From positions 1-46,418 of the forward strand of contig PKCK01000088.1 of NCBI GenBank assembly GCA_002862085.1: a stretch of DNA of 46,418 bases, in the 5' to 3' direction. The DNA comes from Planctomycetota bacterium (lineage in GTDB: Bacteria > Planctomycetota > UBA1135 > GCA-002686595). Positions within the stretch are counted from its first letter, which is position 1, and each line of letters begins with the position of its first letter. Below are positions 34,253 to 44,237 of this stretch, piece after piece. The notes beneath the pieces were generated by a model, which was not told the DNA's origin, ran no database searches, and saw nothing but the letters and a program-made list of their open reading frames with translations. A program made the translations under genes and the position numbers.

Positions 34253-35656
34253 TCACTTCTCGTCGCCGGCGGCCGCGCGGGGCGCCGCGACCTCGAGCTC
34301 GCGCACGAACACGTTGCGGAAGGCGGCCCCGATCTCCGCCTCGGTCGCCGCAGCGGAGCCGTGGCGCTGCATGCCGATGAACCCCGCAGCGGCGCGCTCG
34401 GCGAAGGCAGCCCCCTGTTCGGGCTCGAGGGTCGCGACGTCCACGTCCCACAGGATCGTCCCGTTGAGCGCGCACTGCATGCGGTCTCCCACGCACTGGA
34501 CGTGATAGCGGTTCCACTCGCCGATCGGGGCGAGGGCCGTGGGCTTCGGCGCGGCGACCGCGCCGTAGAGGCCTCCGGTGAACTGGTAGCCCTTCAGCTT
34601 CGAGCCGCTGGCCGACTCCCAGTTGTAGTCGTCGAGGATCTGGATCTCCGACCCGTTGAAGGAGGGGTTCGAGCCGTCGTCGAGGGACCGGACGTAGAGG
34701 CCGGAGTTGGCGAGGCGCGCGATCTTGAAGTCCATGCGCAGCTCGAAGTCCTGCCAGTCCGTGCGCGCGGTGCGCACGAAGGGGGCGGAGCCCTTCATCA
34801 GCGCCTGGAGCTGGCCGTCCTGGACCCGGAGGCCCGCCGCGAGGCCCTCGGCGGCGGTCATGGGCCGGTCCGGCCCGCCCGGAACGCGCCAGCCGGTGAG
34901 GTCCTCGCCGTTGAAGAGCGGCTCCCAGCCGTTCGCCACGCCCACGGGGGTGAGGCTGACCGCGCCGGACTCGCCCTCCACGAACTCCTCGGCGGGCGCG
35001 AGGTCACGCACGCGCAGGTTCCTGAAGCGCACCGCCGCGTCGGGCGGGTCGTTCATGCCGCCGTGGACCTGGATGCCGATGCGCCCGGTGCTGGCGAAGT
35101 CGTCGACCCCCTCGGGGATGCGGTAGTCGAGGACCTTCGCGCCGTCGATCCACGCCATGAGGTGCATGGGGTCACCCTGACAGCGGACCTTCACGTGACA
35201 CCACGTGTCGCTGCGCCACGCCGCGTCGCCGCCGCTCTCGTGGAAGAGCCAGCCGTTCGAGTAGATGCCGCAGATCTCGCCGCCGGGCCGGTCGTCCAGG
35301 GTGAACTGGGCCCCGCGCTGGCCCGGCGCCATGCGCACGAAGATGCCGCTGTCGAAGGGCGCCGTGATGCGCACGTCGCACTCGAACTCGAAGTCCTGGT
35401 GCATGGACTCCGTGTACAGCAGCCCGCCGCGCGCGCCCTCGGCCTCGCGGCCGACGATGACGCCGTCCTCGACGGTCCAGTCGGCGTCGCCGTCGTAGGG
35501 ACCGCCGGTCTCGGTCCAGCCCTCGAGGCTCGTTCCGTCGAAGAGGCTGCGCCAGCCCTCGGCTGCGGGTGAGGGAGCAGGATCGGGCGACGCCGGGAGG
35601 AGGGCGGCAGCGATGGCCGCGGCGCCGGCGGCGAGGAGCGAGAAGGAGGAGCCCAT
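34253..35656 (-). CDS. Secreted protein with two DUF1080 domains
   Basis: 467 residues. A signal peptide (SLLAAGAAAIAAALLPASP) is followed by two tandem DUF1080 (3-keto-disaccharide hydrolase / concanavalin-like) domains. The first starts at WRSLFDGTSLEGWTETGG (about 36-215) and the second at WEPLFNGEDLTGWRVPGG (about 243-445). Each has the conserved 'LFnG-dL-gW' start, an acidic central strand (FELRMDFKIARLANSGLYVR), and the C-terminal NRYHVQCVGDRMQCALNG type block. DUF1080 proteins are abundant in Planctomycetota and act on glycosidic substrates, some after 3-keto oxidation. It lies 3 bp after the aminopeptidase gene, implying coupling. Confidence 0.92.
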   Translation of the reverse strand: MGSSFSLLAAGAAAIAAALLPASPDPAPSPAAEGWRSLFDGTSLEGWTETGGPYDGDADWTVEDGVIVGREAEGARGGLLYTESMHQDFEFECDVRITAPFDSGIFVRMAPGQRGAQFTLDDRPGGEICGIYSNGWLFHESGGDAAWRSDTWCHVKVRCQGDPMHLMAWIDGAKVLDYRIPEGVDDFASTGRIGIQVHGGMNDPPDAAVRFRNLRVRDLAPAEEFVEGESGAVSLTPVGVANGWEPLFNGEDLTGWRVPGGPDRPMTAAEGLAAGLRVQDGQLQALMKGSAPFVRTARTDWQDFELRMDFKIARLANSGLYVRSLDDGSNPSFNGSEIQILDDYNWESASGSKLKGYQFTGGLYGAVAAPKPTALAPIGEWNRYHVQCVGDRMQCALNGTILWDVDVATLEPEQGAAFAERAAAGFIGMQRHGSAAATEAEIGAAFRNVFVRELEVAAPRAAAGDEK

Positions 35657-35659
35657 GGA

Positions 35660-37141
35660 TCAGCGGGTGAGGTGACGGACGGAGGTGGCGAGGAGCGCGA
35701 CGCCGTAGCCGGTGGCGCGTCCCCCGCTCATCGCGGGGTAGGCCATGTCGACGTGGGCCCAGCGGGCCTCGGTGCCGTCCATGTGCCAGTGGACGAACTC
35801 CCCCGCGCAGCTCGATTGAGCGTTCGCGCGGTTCGCGACGGAGTTGCGCATGTGCGCGATCTTGCTCGAGAACTCCGGGCGGTAGAACTCGGGCGCGTAG
35901 GGGAGCGGGTGGACCAGGTCGCCCGAGGCGCGGCCGGCCTCGACGATCGCGCGCTCGACGTCCTCGTCGTCGGCCACGAGGGCCCCGTGGAGCTTGCCCG
36001 TCGCGACGCCCTGAGCGCCGGTGAGGGTGGCGATGTCGATGACGGTGTCGGCCTCGAGCGTGCGCGCGGCGTAGCTGACGCCATCGCCGAGGAGCAGGCG
36101 CCCCTCGGCGTCGGTGTTGTTGATCTCGACGCGGTAGCCGCTGTGCATCTGGATGACGTCGTCGGGCTTGTAGGCGGCCGGACCGATGGCGTTCTCCGCG
36201 AGGCAGATGACCGCGCTGACCTTGCAGGGCGCGCCGCCCTTGACGAGCGCCGCGAAGGCGCCGAGCACCGCGGCGGCGCCGCCCATGTCGGCCTTCATGC
36301 CGACCATGCTGCCGCCGACCTTGAGGGAGAGGCCGCCCGTGTCGTAGGTGACGCCCTTGCCGACCAGGGCGATGTGGCGCCTCGCCTTCGACTTCGCGGT
36401 GGGCGTGTGCGTGAAGACGAGCATGCGCGGCGCCTCCACGGCGCAGCGTCCGACGGCGTGGATCCCACCGAGCCCCGCGCGCAGCAGCGCGTCGCCGACG
36501 AAGGTCTTGCGCTTGAGGCCGGGCAGCCCGCGGAGCAGGCGGGTCGCCTCCCTCTGGAACCCCGCCGGCCCGAGGTCGGTGGGCGGGGTGTCCACCAACC
36601 GGCCCGCGTGGCGCTGGAAGTCGAGGAGCGGCTGGAGGGTCCTGGGCGGGGAGAGCGGCGCCTCGTCGGGACCGATCGCCATGACGTTGAGCTTCGGCTC
36701 GGCGGGCGCCTTCTCCCCCTTCCGCACCGCGACCGGCATGAGCGGGAGGGCCTTGCCCACCGCGCAGACCGCGGCACTCATGTGCTCGGCGTCGTCGAGG
36801 ACGAGCAGGATCGCCGCGCTGCCCGAGCGGCCCGTGTTCGACTGGGCGACCACCTTGCGGATGGCCTCCGCCCGCGCGGGGGAGTTGTGGCGCGAGACCT
36901 CGTCGGGCAGCACCCCGACCGCGAGCTTGCGCGGGCTGCTGCCCGTGAGGGTGCCCGCCGCGGCTCCGCCGAGGCCCGGCTGGAGGTCGCTCGCGAGGTC
37001 CACGGCGAAGCGCATGAGCGGCTCGGGGAGGACGTCGAGGAAGCCGCCGTCGTCGAGGGTGCGCTTGGGGGCGATGACGAGGAGCCGATCGACGCCCTTG
37101 AGGAGGGTCGCGGGGCTCTTCGTGAGGCGGATCCTGGTCAT
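35660..37141 (-). CDS. Leucyl aminopeptidase (M17)
   Basis: 493 residues from ATG at 37141. The C-terminal catalytic domain is complete: ALVGKGVTYDTGGLSLK (K262, D267, K274), MKADMGGAAAVLG (D285) and VEINNTDAEGRLLLGDG (D344, E346, R348). These bind two metal ions and activate water. The N-terminal half is the typical macro-like regulatory domain with lower conservation. It releases N-terminal amino acids from peptides in the cytoplasm. It is first gene of the operon leading to the DUF1080, MBL, TPR and FG-GAP genes. The promoter should lie in the 184-bp gap to the divergent arginine decarboxylase gene. Confidence 0.95.
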   Translation of the reverse strand: MTRIRLTKSPATLLKGVDRLLVIAPKRTLDDGGFLDVLPEPLMRFAVDLASDLQPGLGGAAAGTLTGSSPRKLAVGVLPDEVSRHNSPARAEAIRKVVAQSNTGRSGSAAILLVLDDAEHMSAAVCAVGKALPLMPVAVRKGEKAPAEPKLNVMAIGPDEAPLSPPRTLQPLLDFQRHAGRLVDTPPTDLGPAGFQREATRLLRGLPGLKRKTFVGDALLRAGLGGIHAVGRCAVEAPRMLVFTHTPTAKSKARRHIALVGKGVTYDTGGLSLKVGGSMVGMKADMGGAAAVLGAFAALVKGGAPCKVSAVICLAENAIGPAAYKPDDVIQMHSGYRVEINNTDAEGRLLLGDGVSYAARTLEADTVIDIATLTGAQGVATGKLHGALVADDEDVERAIVEAGRASGDLVHPLPYAPEFYRPEFSSKIAHMRNSVANRANAQSSCAGEFVHWHMDGTEARWAHVDMAYPAMSGGRATGYGVALLATSVRHLTR

Positions 37142-37325
37142 CGCCAGAAGATAGCTGGCCGGCCCACCGGGGTCGCCCCCCGGCATTCCCGCGGCCGTCC
37201 CGGCGGAGCCCGATGACAGCGGCTATGCTCCCGCGCCGCCCAGGGCGGGACGGAGATCGGGCGGTCCGGGCGGGCCGGCCGCCGCTCGCGTCCCCCGCCC
37301 ACCCTGCGCGCCGACACCGTCAGTC

Positions 37326-39325
<2,000 letters not shown>

Positions 39326-39329
<4 letters not shown>

Positions 39330-39781
39330 ATCGCACCACCAAGAGCTCCCGCATCCGCGTGTCCATCCAGATCCTCGACGAGCACGGCGAGCTGATCGAG
39401 GAGACGGACCCCGAGGAATCCTTCGAGGTGAGCCTCGGCGAGGGCGAGCTCCCCCCCACCGTCGAGGACGCGCTGATCGACCGCCCCGAGGGCGACACGA
39501 TCGAGGTGACCTGTCCCGAGGGCGAGGCCTTCGGCGACCCCGATCCGGAGGCCATCGTCGCGGTGTCCCGCGAGGACTTCCCCGCGGACATGGAGCTCGA
39601 GAAGGGGGGCCTCGTGAACATCCACGTCGAGCCCGAGGAGGGCGAGGACGAGGAGGAAGCCGCGGAGATGGCGGCCGTCATCGTCGAGGTGAACCCCGAC
39701 GGCGTCATCCTCGACGCGAACCATCCGCTCGCCGGCCGCCCCGCGACCTTCAGGGTCACGATCGACGCCATCCTGTCCTGA
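39326..39781 (+). CDS. SlyD-like FKBP-type peptidyl-prolyl isomerase
   Basis: 151 residues. The core (VSIQILDEHGELIEETDPEE ... EGDTIEVTCPEGEAFGDPDP) matches the SlyD/FKBP fold, with the flap insertion around FPADMELEKGGLVNI. The signature NHPLAGRPATFRV at the end occupies the place of the SlyD 'nHPLAGk-L-F-v' motif. It is very acidic, and the metal-binding His-rich tail of E. coli SlyD is missing. The start overlaps the speA stop (ATGA), so it is probably translated from the same message. It is a cytoplasmic isomerase/chaperone; a link to arginine decarboxylase folding is speculation. Confidence 0.88.
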
Positions 39782-39786
39782 GGCCG

Positions 39787-39857
39787 ATGGCCCCGCGCCG
39801 GATCCTCGCCGGTCTGGCCGTGCTCGCGGCGGCGTGCGCCTCCAGGCGCCCGTCCGA
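39787..39857 (+). pseudogene. Possible lipoprotein gene fragment
   Basis: Six bases after the FKBP stop an ATG opens MAPRRILAGLAVLAAACASR, a convincing lipoprotein signal with a lipobox cysteine. The frame stays open to 39999, but beyond 39857 it is antisense to the methyltransferase gene and reads like shadow sequence. It may be the 5' remnant of a lost lipoprotein gene or a very short real one. The shortness leaves this uncertain. Confidence 0.25.
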
Positions 39858-40496
39858 TCAGCCGCCCGCGGGCGGTCGTCCGAGGACCCAGGTCGTCATG
39901 GCGCGCAGGCCCTGGACCACGGTCGTCTTGATCGGGTCGAGCTGCAGGGCCCCGAGCCGCGCTGCCGCGTCCACGAGGCGGCGCTCGTCGACGAGGTAGC
40001 GCTCGGTCTCGTCGGGCAGGAGGAAGCGGCCCTCCCCCAGGGGAACGACGCGCTCCTCGATCCCGATCGCGCTCGCGAGACGCGTGAAGAGGACGCCGCC
40101 CGGAGCGACGGCCGACCAGGACGCATCGAGCATCGTGTCGAAGTGAACGTCGCCGGTGGCGAAGTGGAGCACCGCGTTGCAGATCACGAGATCGAAGCTC
40201 CCGGGCTCGAGGGGGGCGTCCTCGATCGAGGTCCGGACCAGCCGGACCGCTCCGGTGGAGAGGCGCCGCTCGCCGAAGCGCTCCTCCATGGCGAGCCACG
40301 CCTCCTCGCGAGGCTCGACCGCGGTCACCTCGTACCCCTGCTCGAGGAGCCACGCGATGTTCCGGCCCGAACCCGCGCCGACGTCCAGCACCCGCGCGCC
40401 GGGCTCCACGCGCCCGCGGACGAGCTGGTCGAAGAGGTAGACGTCCATGCCCACGAAGGGCGCGACGGCGGGGTCGGGCGCGTTCTCCTCCGTCAC
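39858..40496 (-). CDS. Class I SAM-dependent methyltransferase
   Basis: 212 residues from GTG at 40496, which overlaps the stop of the upstream lipoprotein gene (GTGA). Motif I is RVLDVGAGSGRNIAWLLEQG, followed by EVTAVEPREEAWLAME (acidic loop), SFDLVICNAVLHFATG (motif IV) and APGGVLFTRLAS. This is a typical Methyltransf_11/25 arrangement. The C-terminal part is predicted helical. There is no signal peptide, so it is cytoplasmic, and the substrate is unknown. Longer in-frame starts overlap the lipoprotein gene and lack support. Confidence 0.9.
   Translation of the reverse strand: MTEENAPDPAVAPFVGMDVYLFDQLVRGRVEPGARVLDVGAGSGRNIAWLLEQGYEVTAVEPREEAWLAMEERFGERRLSTGAVRLVRTSIEDAPLEPGSFDLVICNAVLHFATGDVHFDTMLDASWSAVAPGGVLFTRLASAIGIEERVVPLGEGRFLLPDETERYLVDERRLVDAAARLGALQLDPIKTTVVQGLRAMTTWVLGRPPAGG
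39862..39875 (-). terminator. Palindrome at the end of the methyltransferase gene
   Basis: CCGCCCGCGGGCGG is a 14-bp palindrome directly before the methyltransferase stop on the minus strand, between convergent genes. It could aid termination, but it also encodes the last residues of the protein. Confidence 0.25.
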
Positions 40497-41578
40497 TGGA
40501 CGCGCGTGTAGATGTCCACGAGCTCGCCGGTCAGCAGCTCGCGCAGGGCGAGGGTCCCGTCGGGCTCGAAGCCGTACTTGAAGGCGCTCATCCCCCCGCC
40601 GGACCACTCGATACGCAGGACGCCTCCACGGGACGACCAGCGACCGCGCTGGAAGTCGCTGCCGGTCGCGTCGGAGGCCGTCCACTCGAGGGTCCCCGCG
40701 GCGTCGCGCTCGGACGCGCTGATGTTCGACCGCGCGCCGAGGAGCACGACCCCGTCCGCGCCGAGGGCGTAGACCAGCTGGGTGTTGACGACGGTCTCCG
40801 CCGCCGAGGCGACGGCCTCGCCCCGGAACATACCCACGAGCCGCGGATCGAGCTCGAGCGCGGGCTCGCCTCCCGGCGCAGTCGGCGCCTCGGCGCGGCG
40901 CGCCCGGAACGTCGCGAAGATCGCCTCGACGTCCGCCCGACGCCGCCGGAAGCTGGTGCGATCCGCGACGAGCGAGAGGGCGGCCGCGCGGCCGTCTGCG
41001 ATCGTCACGTAGACGATGCAGCGGCCGATACGGTCGGCGCTCACCCGGCCACGGTACTCGTAGGACGCGGCGTCGAAGGACAACCCGTCGACGTCTTCCG
41101 GACCCGATCTGCGCGTGAGGCTCGGGAACGACGCGCCCACGACGGCGTCGAGCGCCGCGCCGACCTCGGGCGACCTTGGATCTCTCGCTCCCCGCGCGTC
41201 GACGGCGGTCACGGTGATCAGCTCGCGGTCCTCGCGATGATCGTCGGGGAGCAGCACGAGCGCTCCCTGGGCCGGGCGCACGATCCAGTCCCGCGGATGG
41301 GCGAAGGAGCCGCCGCTCACGGGATCCTCGTAGCGACGCCAGCCGTCGGGCAGCTCGGCCGCCGGCTCTGCGCCGGGCGACTCCGCGAGCGGCGCGATGG
41401 TCGGCCCCGGCCTCGCGGCGCTCTCATCGATCCCGGCGCTGGACGCCGGTGTCGCCACGGGTCCATCGAGATCGGCGCCGGTCGAGGAGGTCTCCGGCTC
41501 CGCGGCGGCGCCGCAGCCGAGCAGCGCGAGGGCGAGCGGCAGCCCGACGAGGCTCGTGGTAGGAGCGGTGGGTTTCAT
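40493..41578 (-). CDS. Lipoprotein of unknown function
   Basis: 361 residues. The signal (SLVGLPLALALLGCGAAAE) has a lipobox cysteine, followed by a Ser/Ala/Pro-rich linker to about 75. The middle (WRRYEDPVSGGSFAHPRDW ... LSFDAASYEYRGR) resembles the PsbP/DUF1795-like beta fold of bacterial lipoproteins that tests as 'ydp-gfsf--P-dW'. The C-terminal 100 residues (LVGMFRGEAVASAAETVV ... GGVLRIEWSGG) form a separate beta-rich repeat-like domain. It lies 50 bp after the transporter gene and overlaps the methyltransferase gene start. No function is known; the domain likeness is weak. Confidence 0.8.
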   Translation of the reverse strand: MKPTAPTTSLVGLPLALALLGCGAAAEPETSSTGADLDGPVATPASSAGIDESAARPGPTIAPLAESPGAEPAAELPDGWRRYEDPVSGGSFAHPRDWIVRPAQGALVLLPDDHREDRELITVTAVDARGARDPRSPEVGAALDAVVGASFPSLTRRSGPEDVDGLSFDAASYEYRGRVSADRIGRCIVYVTIADGRAAALSLVADRTSFRRRRADVEAIFATFRARRAEAPTAPGGEPALELDPRLVGMFRGEAVASAAETVVNTQLVYALGADGVVLLGARSNISASERDAAGTLEWTASDATGSDFQRGRWSSRGGVLRIEWSGGGMSAFKYGFEPDGTLALRELLTGELVDIYTRVQ

Positions 41579-41628
41579 CGGTTGGTGTGGTCGACGCCGA
41601 GCGCTGCTTGGGCCCGGAGCGAGCGCGG

Positions 41629-42432
41629 TCACTCGAGGGGCGCGCTTCGACGCGCGGGGTCGTGCGGGATGCCGAGCCAGCGTTCGAGCGCCGCTCGCGA
41701 TGCGTAGATGAGCGGCGTGTCGAGCGCGGCGATGAGAAGCTTCGCGAAGTAGGACGCGACGATGATGGAGCCGATCACTCCCCACTCGAGGTCGAGTCCG
41801 AAGCGCAGGAAGATCGAGTTCACGATGATCGTATCCACCAGCTGGCTGATCCACGTGGACCCGTTGTTGCGCAGCCACAGGTGCTTGCCACCGGTCAATC
41901 GCCACCAGAAGTGGTACAGCCGGACGTCGATGAGCTGGGCCACGAGGTACGCCGTCATCGACGCCATCACGAGGACCCCGGGTGCGGAGAAGGTCGCCTC
42001 GTACGCCACCTGCGACGCCTCCGTGCTCGAGAAGGACGGATAGGTCCAAGCCGCGGAGGGCGGCAGGGCGACCGCGATCCAGAGCACCGCCATCATCACG
42101 AAGCTCATGAAGAAGCCCGTGTAGACCATGAACGTCGCGCGCCGTTGTCCCCAGATCTCCGCGACGGTGTCCGTCAGCAGGAAGGTGATCGGGTAGGTCA
42201 CGAGACCCGCGGTCAGGGTCAGGGTCGCGCCGCCCGTGACGCCCTGCAACGCTTCGGGGACGGACACCTCGAAGAGCTTCGAGGCGATCACGTTGGTGAG
42301 GACCAGCGTGACCATGAAGAGCCCCGCGAGGGCCGCGTAGGTCGCCTCGCTCCGCGGGAAAGAGCCGGTGACTCCCTCGCGCGCAGCCTGCACGGTGGCG
42401 CTCTCCTGGCCTGGGTCGGGTCCGGCGGACAT
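41629..42432 (-). CDS. yhhQ: Queuosine precursor transporter (YhhQ/QPTR family)
   Basis: 267 residues with about six transmembrane helices. Family blocks are VLTNVIASKLFEV, GLVTYPITFLLTDTVAEIWG, SAPGVLVMASMTAYLVAQLI, the DVRLYHFWWRLTGGKHLWLR segment, and NNGSTWISQLVDTIIVNSIF. These are the hallmark 'SN-v-slv-Q--Dt-iF' residues of the YhhQ/DUF165 family, which import preQ0/preQ1 for tRNA queuosine synthesis. No queuosine biosynthesis gene adjoins it. It is first gene of a three-gene unit with the lipoprotein and methyltransferase, divergent from the conserved unknown at 42541. Confidence 0.95.
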   Translation of the reverse strand: MSAGPDPGQESATVQAAREGVTGSFPRSEATYAALAGLFMVTLVLTNVIASKLFEVSVPEALQGVTGGATLTLTAGLVTYPITFLLTDTVAEIWGQRRATFMVYTGFFMSFVMMAVLWIAVALPPSAAWTYPSFSSTEASQVAYEATFSAPGVLVMASMTAYLVAQLIDVRLYHFWWRLTGGKHLWLRNNGSTWISQLVDTIIVNSIFLRFGLDLEWGVIGSIIVASYFAKLLIAALDTPLIYASRAALERWLGIPHDPARRSAPLE

Positions 42433-42540
42433 GCCAGCATTCTGAGTCGTGCCCGGAGGCAGTTGTTAGGCTCTCCGCCCGATTCGTGGGGCCGAGAGGC
42501 GACCCACGGGCGTGGCGACCCGCGCCCTCACCCATCTACC

Positions 42541-43011
42541 ATGCAGGTCATCGAACAGCTCAAGCGGATGAAGGAGGAGCGCTTCCTCCATCTCTACGAC
42601 TCCCTCGCCCAGGACGGCTTCGGTCCCCTCGACGGCGAGGTGGCGAACGTCCTGAAGTTCAGGCCGCAGATGATCCGCAAGGTCCCGATGGACAAGCGCG
42701 CGCGCCACGCGCGCGCGATCCTCACGCGCGGCGCCAACGCGGAGCTCTGCTACGAGCTGTTCGGCAGCTACCTCCTGAAGAACGCCAAGGACCTCGTGAC
42801 CGGGTTCCTCGACAAGACCGGCGTCCCTCACAAGGAGGGCATGATCGACGACGTCGAGAACGACACGCCCGCAGGTGACAAGGTCGCGGCGGCCGTGGCC
42901 GAGCTCGACAAGGAGTTCGACCCAGCCGACGTGACGCTCTACCTCAGCCTGGCGGCCGAGCAGTGGCCGTCGGTGCCCGAGGTGGACGCCGCCTGGCAGA
43001 TGCGCGCCTGA
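42541..43011 (+). CDS. Conserved hypothetical protein
   Basis: 156 residues from ATG at 42541; the open frame before it is antisense to the transporter gene. The protein is helical and charged, without signal or membrane segments: MQVIEQLKRMKEERFLHLYD, VANVLKFRPQMIRKVPMDKR, LCYELFGSYLLKNAKDLVTG and DVTLYLSLAAEQWPSVPEV. The even composition and lack of low complexity mark it as real coding sequence. I do not recognise a domain. It is followed after 10 bp by the DinB-like gene. Confidence 0.8.
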   Translation: MQVIEQLKRMKEERFLHLYDSLAQDGFGPLDGEVANVLKFRPQMIRKVPMDKRARHARAILTRGANAELCYELFGSYLLKNAKDLVTGFLDKTGVPHKEGMIDDVENDTPAGDKVAAAVAELDKEFDPADVTLYLSLAAEQWPSVPEVDAAWQMRA

Positions 43012-43021
43012 GGCTCCGCTC

Positions 43022-43615
43022 GTGGCCCGCTCGCCGCTGCGCTCCGCCGACGTCCTGGCGGAGCTCCACGCCGACCTCGACCGCTACCAGCGCGACGTGG
43101 TCGTGGGCTGGCGGGCGCGCGGAGACGAGGCGCTCAGGAGCCGGCCCGGCCCGCGCAAGTGGTGCGCCGTGGACTGCCTCGAGCACGTGCGCGGGGCGAA
43201 CGCGCTCTACCTGAACCACCTCGAGCGCGCGGTGGCGCAGGCCGAGCGGAGGGGACGCCGCGCCGTCGAGAGCTATCGGCCCGGGGCGGTCGGAGCGCGC
43301 ATGCGTGCCGGGATGGCGCCGCGCGAGACCGCCGGGGACGGGCGCCCGCGAATCGCCCTGAAGGTGAGGACCTTCAAGAGCTTCGACCCCGCGGCCCAGG
43401 GCCCCCCAAGGGACCCTGGCGAGGCCCTCGCCCGCTTCTCCGACCAGCTGGAGCGCTGGCGCGGACTCCTCGAGCGCATGGAGAGGGTGGACCTCAACGT
43501 GCGCTCGAACACGCTCCTGGGGCCATTCCTCCGGCTCAAGATCGGCGACGTCGCGCGCTACCTCGTGGCGCACACGGACCGTCACCTCGTCCAGGCCGAT
43601 CGCGCGTCGTGCTGA
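43022..43615 (+). CDS. DinB-like (DUF1569-type) four-helix protein
   Basis: 197 residues from GTG at 43022. DPDL-like helices are seen, with KWCAVDCLEHVRGANALYLN, SFDPAAQGPPRDPGEALARF and LKIGDVARYLVAHTDRHLVQ. The spaced histidines (in CLEHV, AHTDRH) match the metal-binding pattern of the DinB/YfiT fold. Members are metal-dependent transferases or proteins of unknown role in stress and thiol metabolism. It follows the conserved unknown by 10 bp, and is convergent to the EF-P gene across a short hairpin. No partner enzyme is visible. Confidence 0.8.
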   Translation: MARSPLRSADVLAELHADLDRYQRDVVVGWRARGDEALRSRPGPRKWCAVDCLEHVRGANALYLNHLERAVAQAERRGRRAVESYRPGAVGARMRAGMAPRETAGDGRPRIALKVRTFKSFDPAAQGPPRDPGEALARFSDQLERWRGLLERMERVDLNVRSNTLLGPFLRLKIGDVARYLVAHTDRHLVQADRASC

Positions 43616-43631
43616 CGCGCGACCTCGCGCG
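43616..43631. terminator. Short hairpin between convergent genes
   Basis: CGCGCG, loop ACCT, CGCGCG: a 6-bp stem filling the 18-bp gap between the convergent DinB-like and EF-P genes. Likely a bidirectional stop, though weak. Confidence 0.4.
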
Positions 43632-43633
43632 GA

Positions 43634-44203
43634 TCACTTCTCACGCTCGACGAAGTGGCCGTCGCGCGTGTCGATCTTGATGCGCGTGCCCACCTCGACG
43701 TAGGCGGGGACCTGCACGCTCAGCCCGGTCTCACAGACCGCGGGCTTGAGCTGCGCCTGAGCCGTGGCGCCCTTGATCGTCGGGTCGCACTCGGTGACCT
43801 CGAGGACGACCGTCATCGGCAGCTGGATCGAGACGATCTGGCCGTCGATCACCATGGCCTGCATCCCCTCGAGGCCGTCGACGATGTACTGCTCGTCGCC
43901 GCCGAGCTCGTCCTTGCCGAGGTCGAACTGCTCGAAGGACTCGTCGTCCATGAAGTACCAGCGGCTCCCGTCGTTGTAGAGGTAGCTCGCGCCATGGCGC
44001 TCGAGGTCGACCTCGCTGAACTTGTCGCCGCTGCGGATCGTCTCGTTGTAGAGCTGGCCGGTCTTCAGGTTCCGGAGCTTGGTCTTGAAGATCGTGTTCG
44101 CCCCTCGCGCCGTCGGCGTCGAGACGGAGTAGTCCACGATGATGCAGGGCTCGTCCTTGTAGACGAGGCAGACGCCCTTCTTGAAGTCGCTGGTGTCGAG
44201 CAT
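43634..44203 (-). CDS. Elongation factor P with EfpL/YeiP-like tip loop
   Basis: 189 residues, normal EF-P length, with KOW-like N-terminal domain and two OB domains. SDFKKGVCLVYKDEPCIIV and the C-terminal GATAQAQLKPAVCETGLSVQ and KIDTRDG blocks identify the family. The loop that reaches the P-site tRNA reads STPTARGANTIFKTKLRNLK: R33-G34 replaces the usual 'PGKGxA' with modified Lys34. The PTARGA pattern is that of E. coli YeiP (EfpL). EF-P relieves ribosome stalling at polyproline. It lies 34 bp after mutM on the same strand. Confidence 0.95.
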   Translation of the reverse strand: MLDTSDFKKGVCLVYKDEPCIIVDYSVSTPTARGANTIFKTKLRNLKTGQLYNETIRSGDKFSEVDLERHGASYLYNDGSRWYFMDDESFEQFDLGKDELGGDEQYIVDGLEGMQAMVIDGQIVSIQLPMTVVLEVTECDPTIKGATAQAQLKPAVCETGLSVQVPAYVEVGTRIKIDTRDGHFVEREK

Positions 44204-44237
44204 GGCTTTGCTGGGTGGCCGTTTCGGCGCGGCGAGT

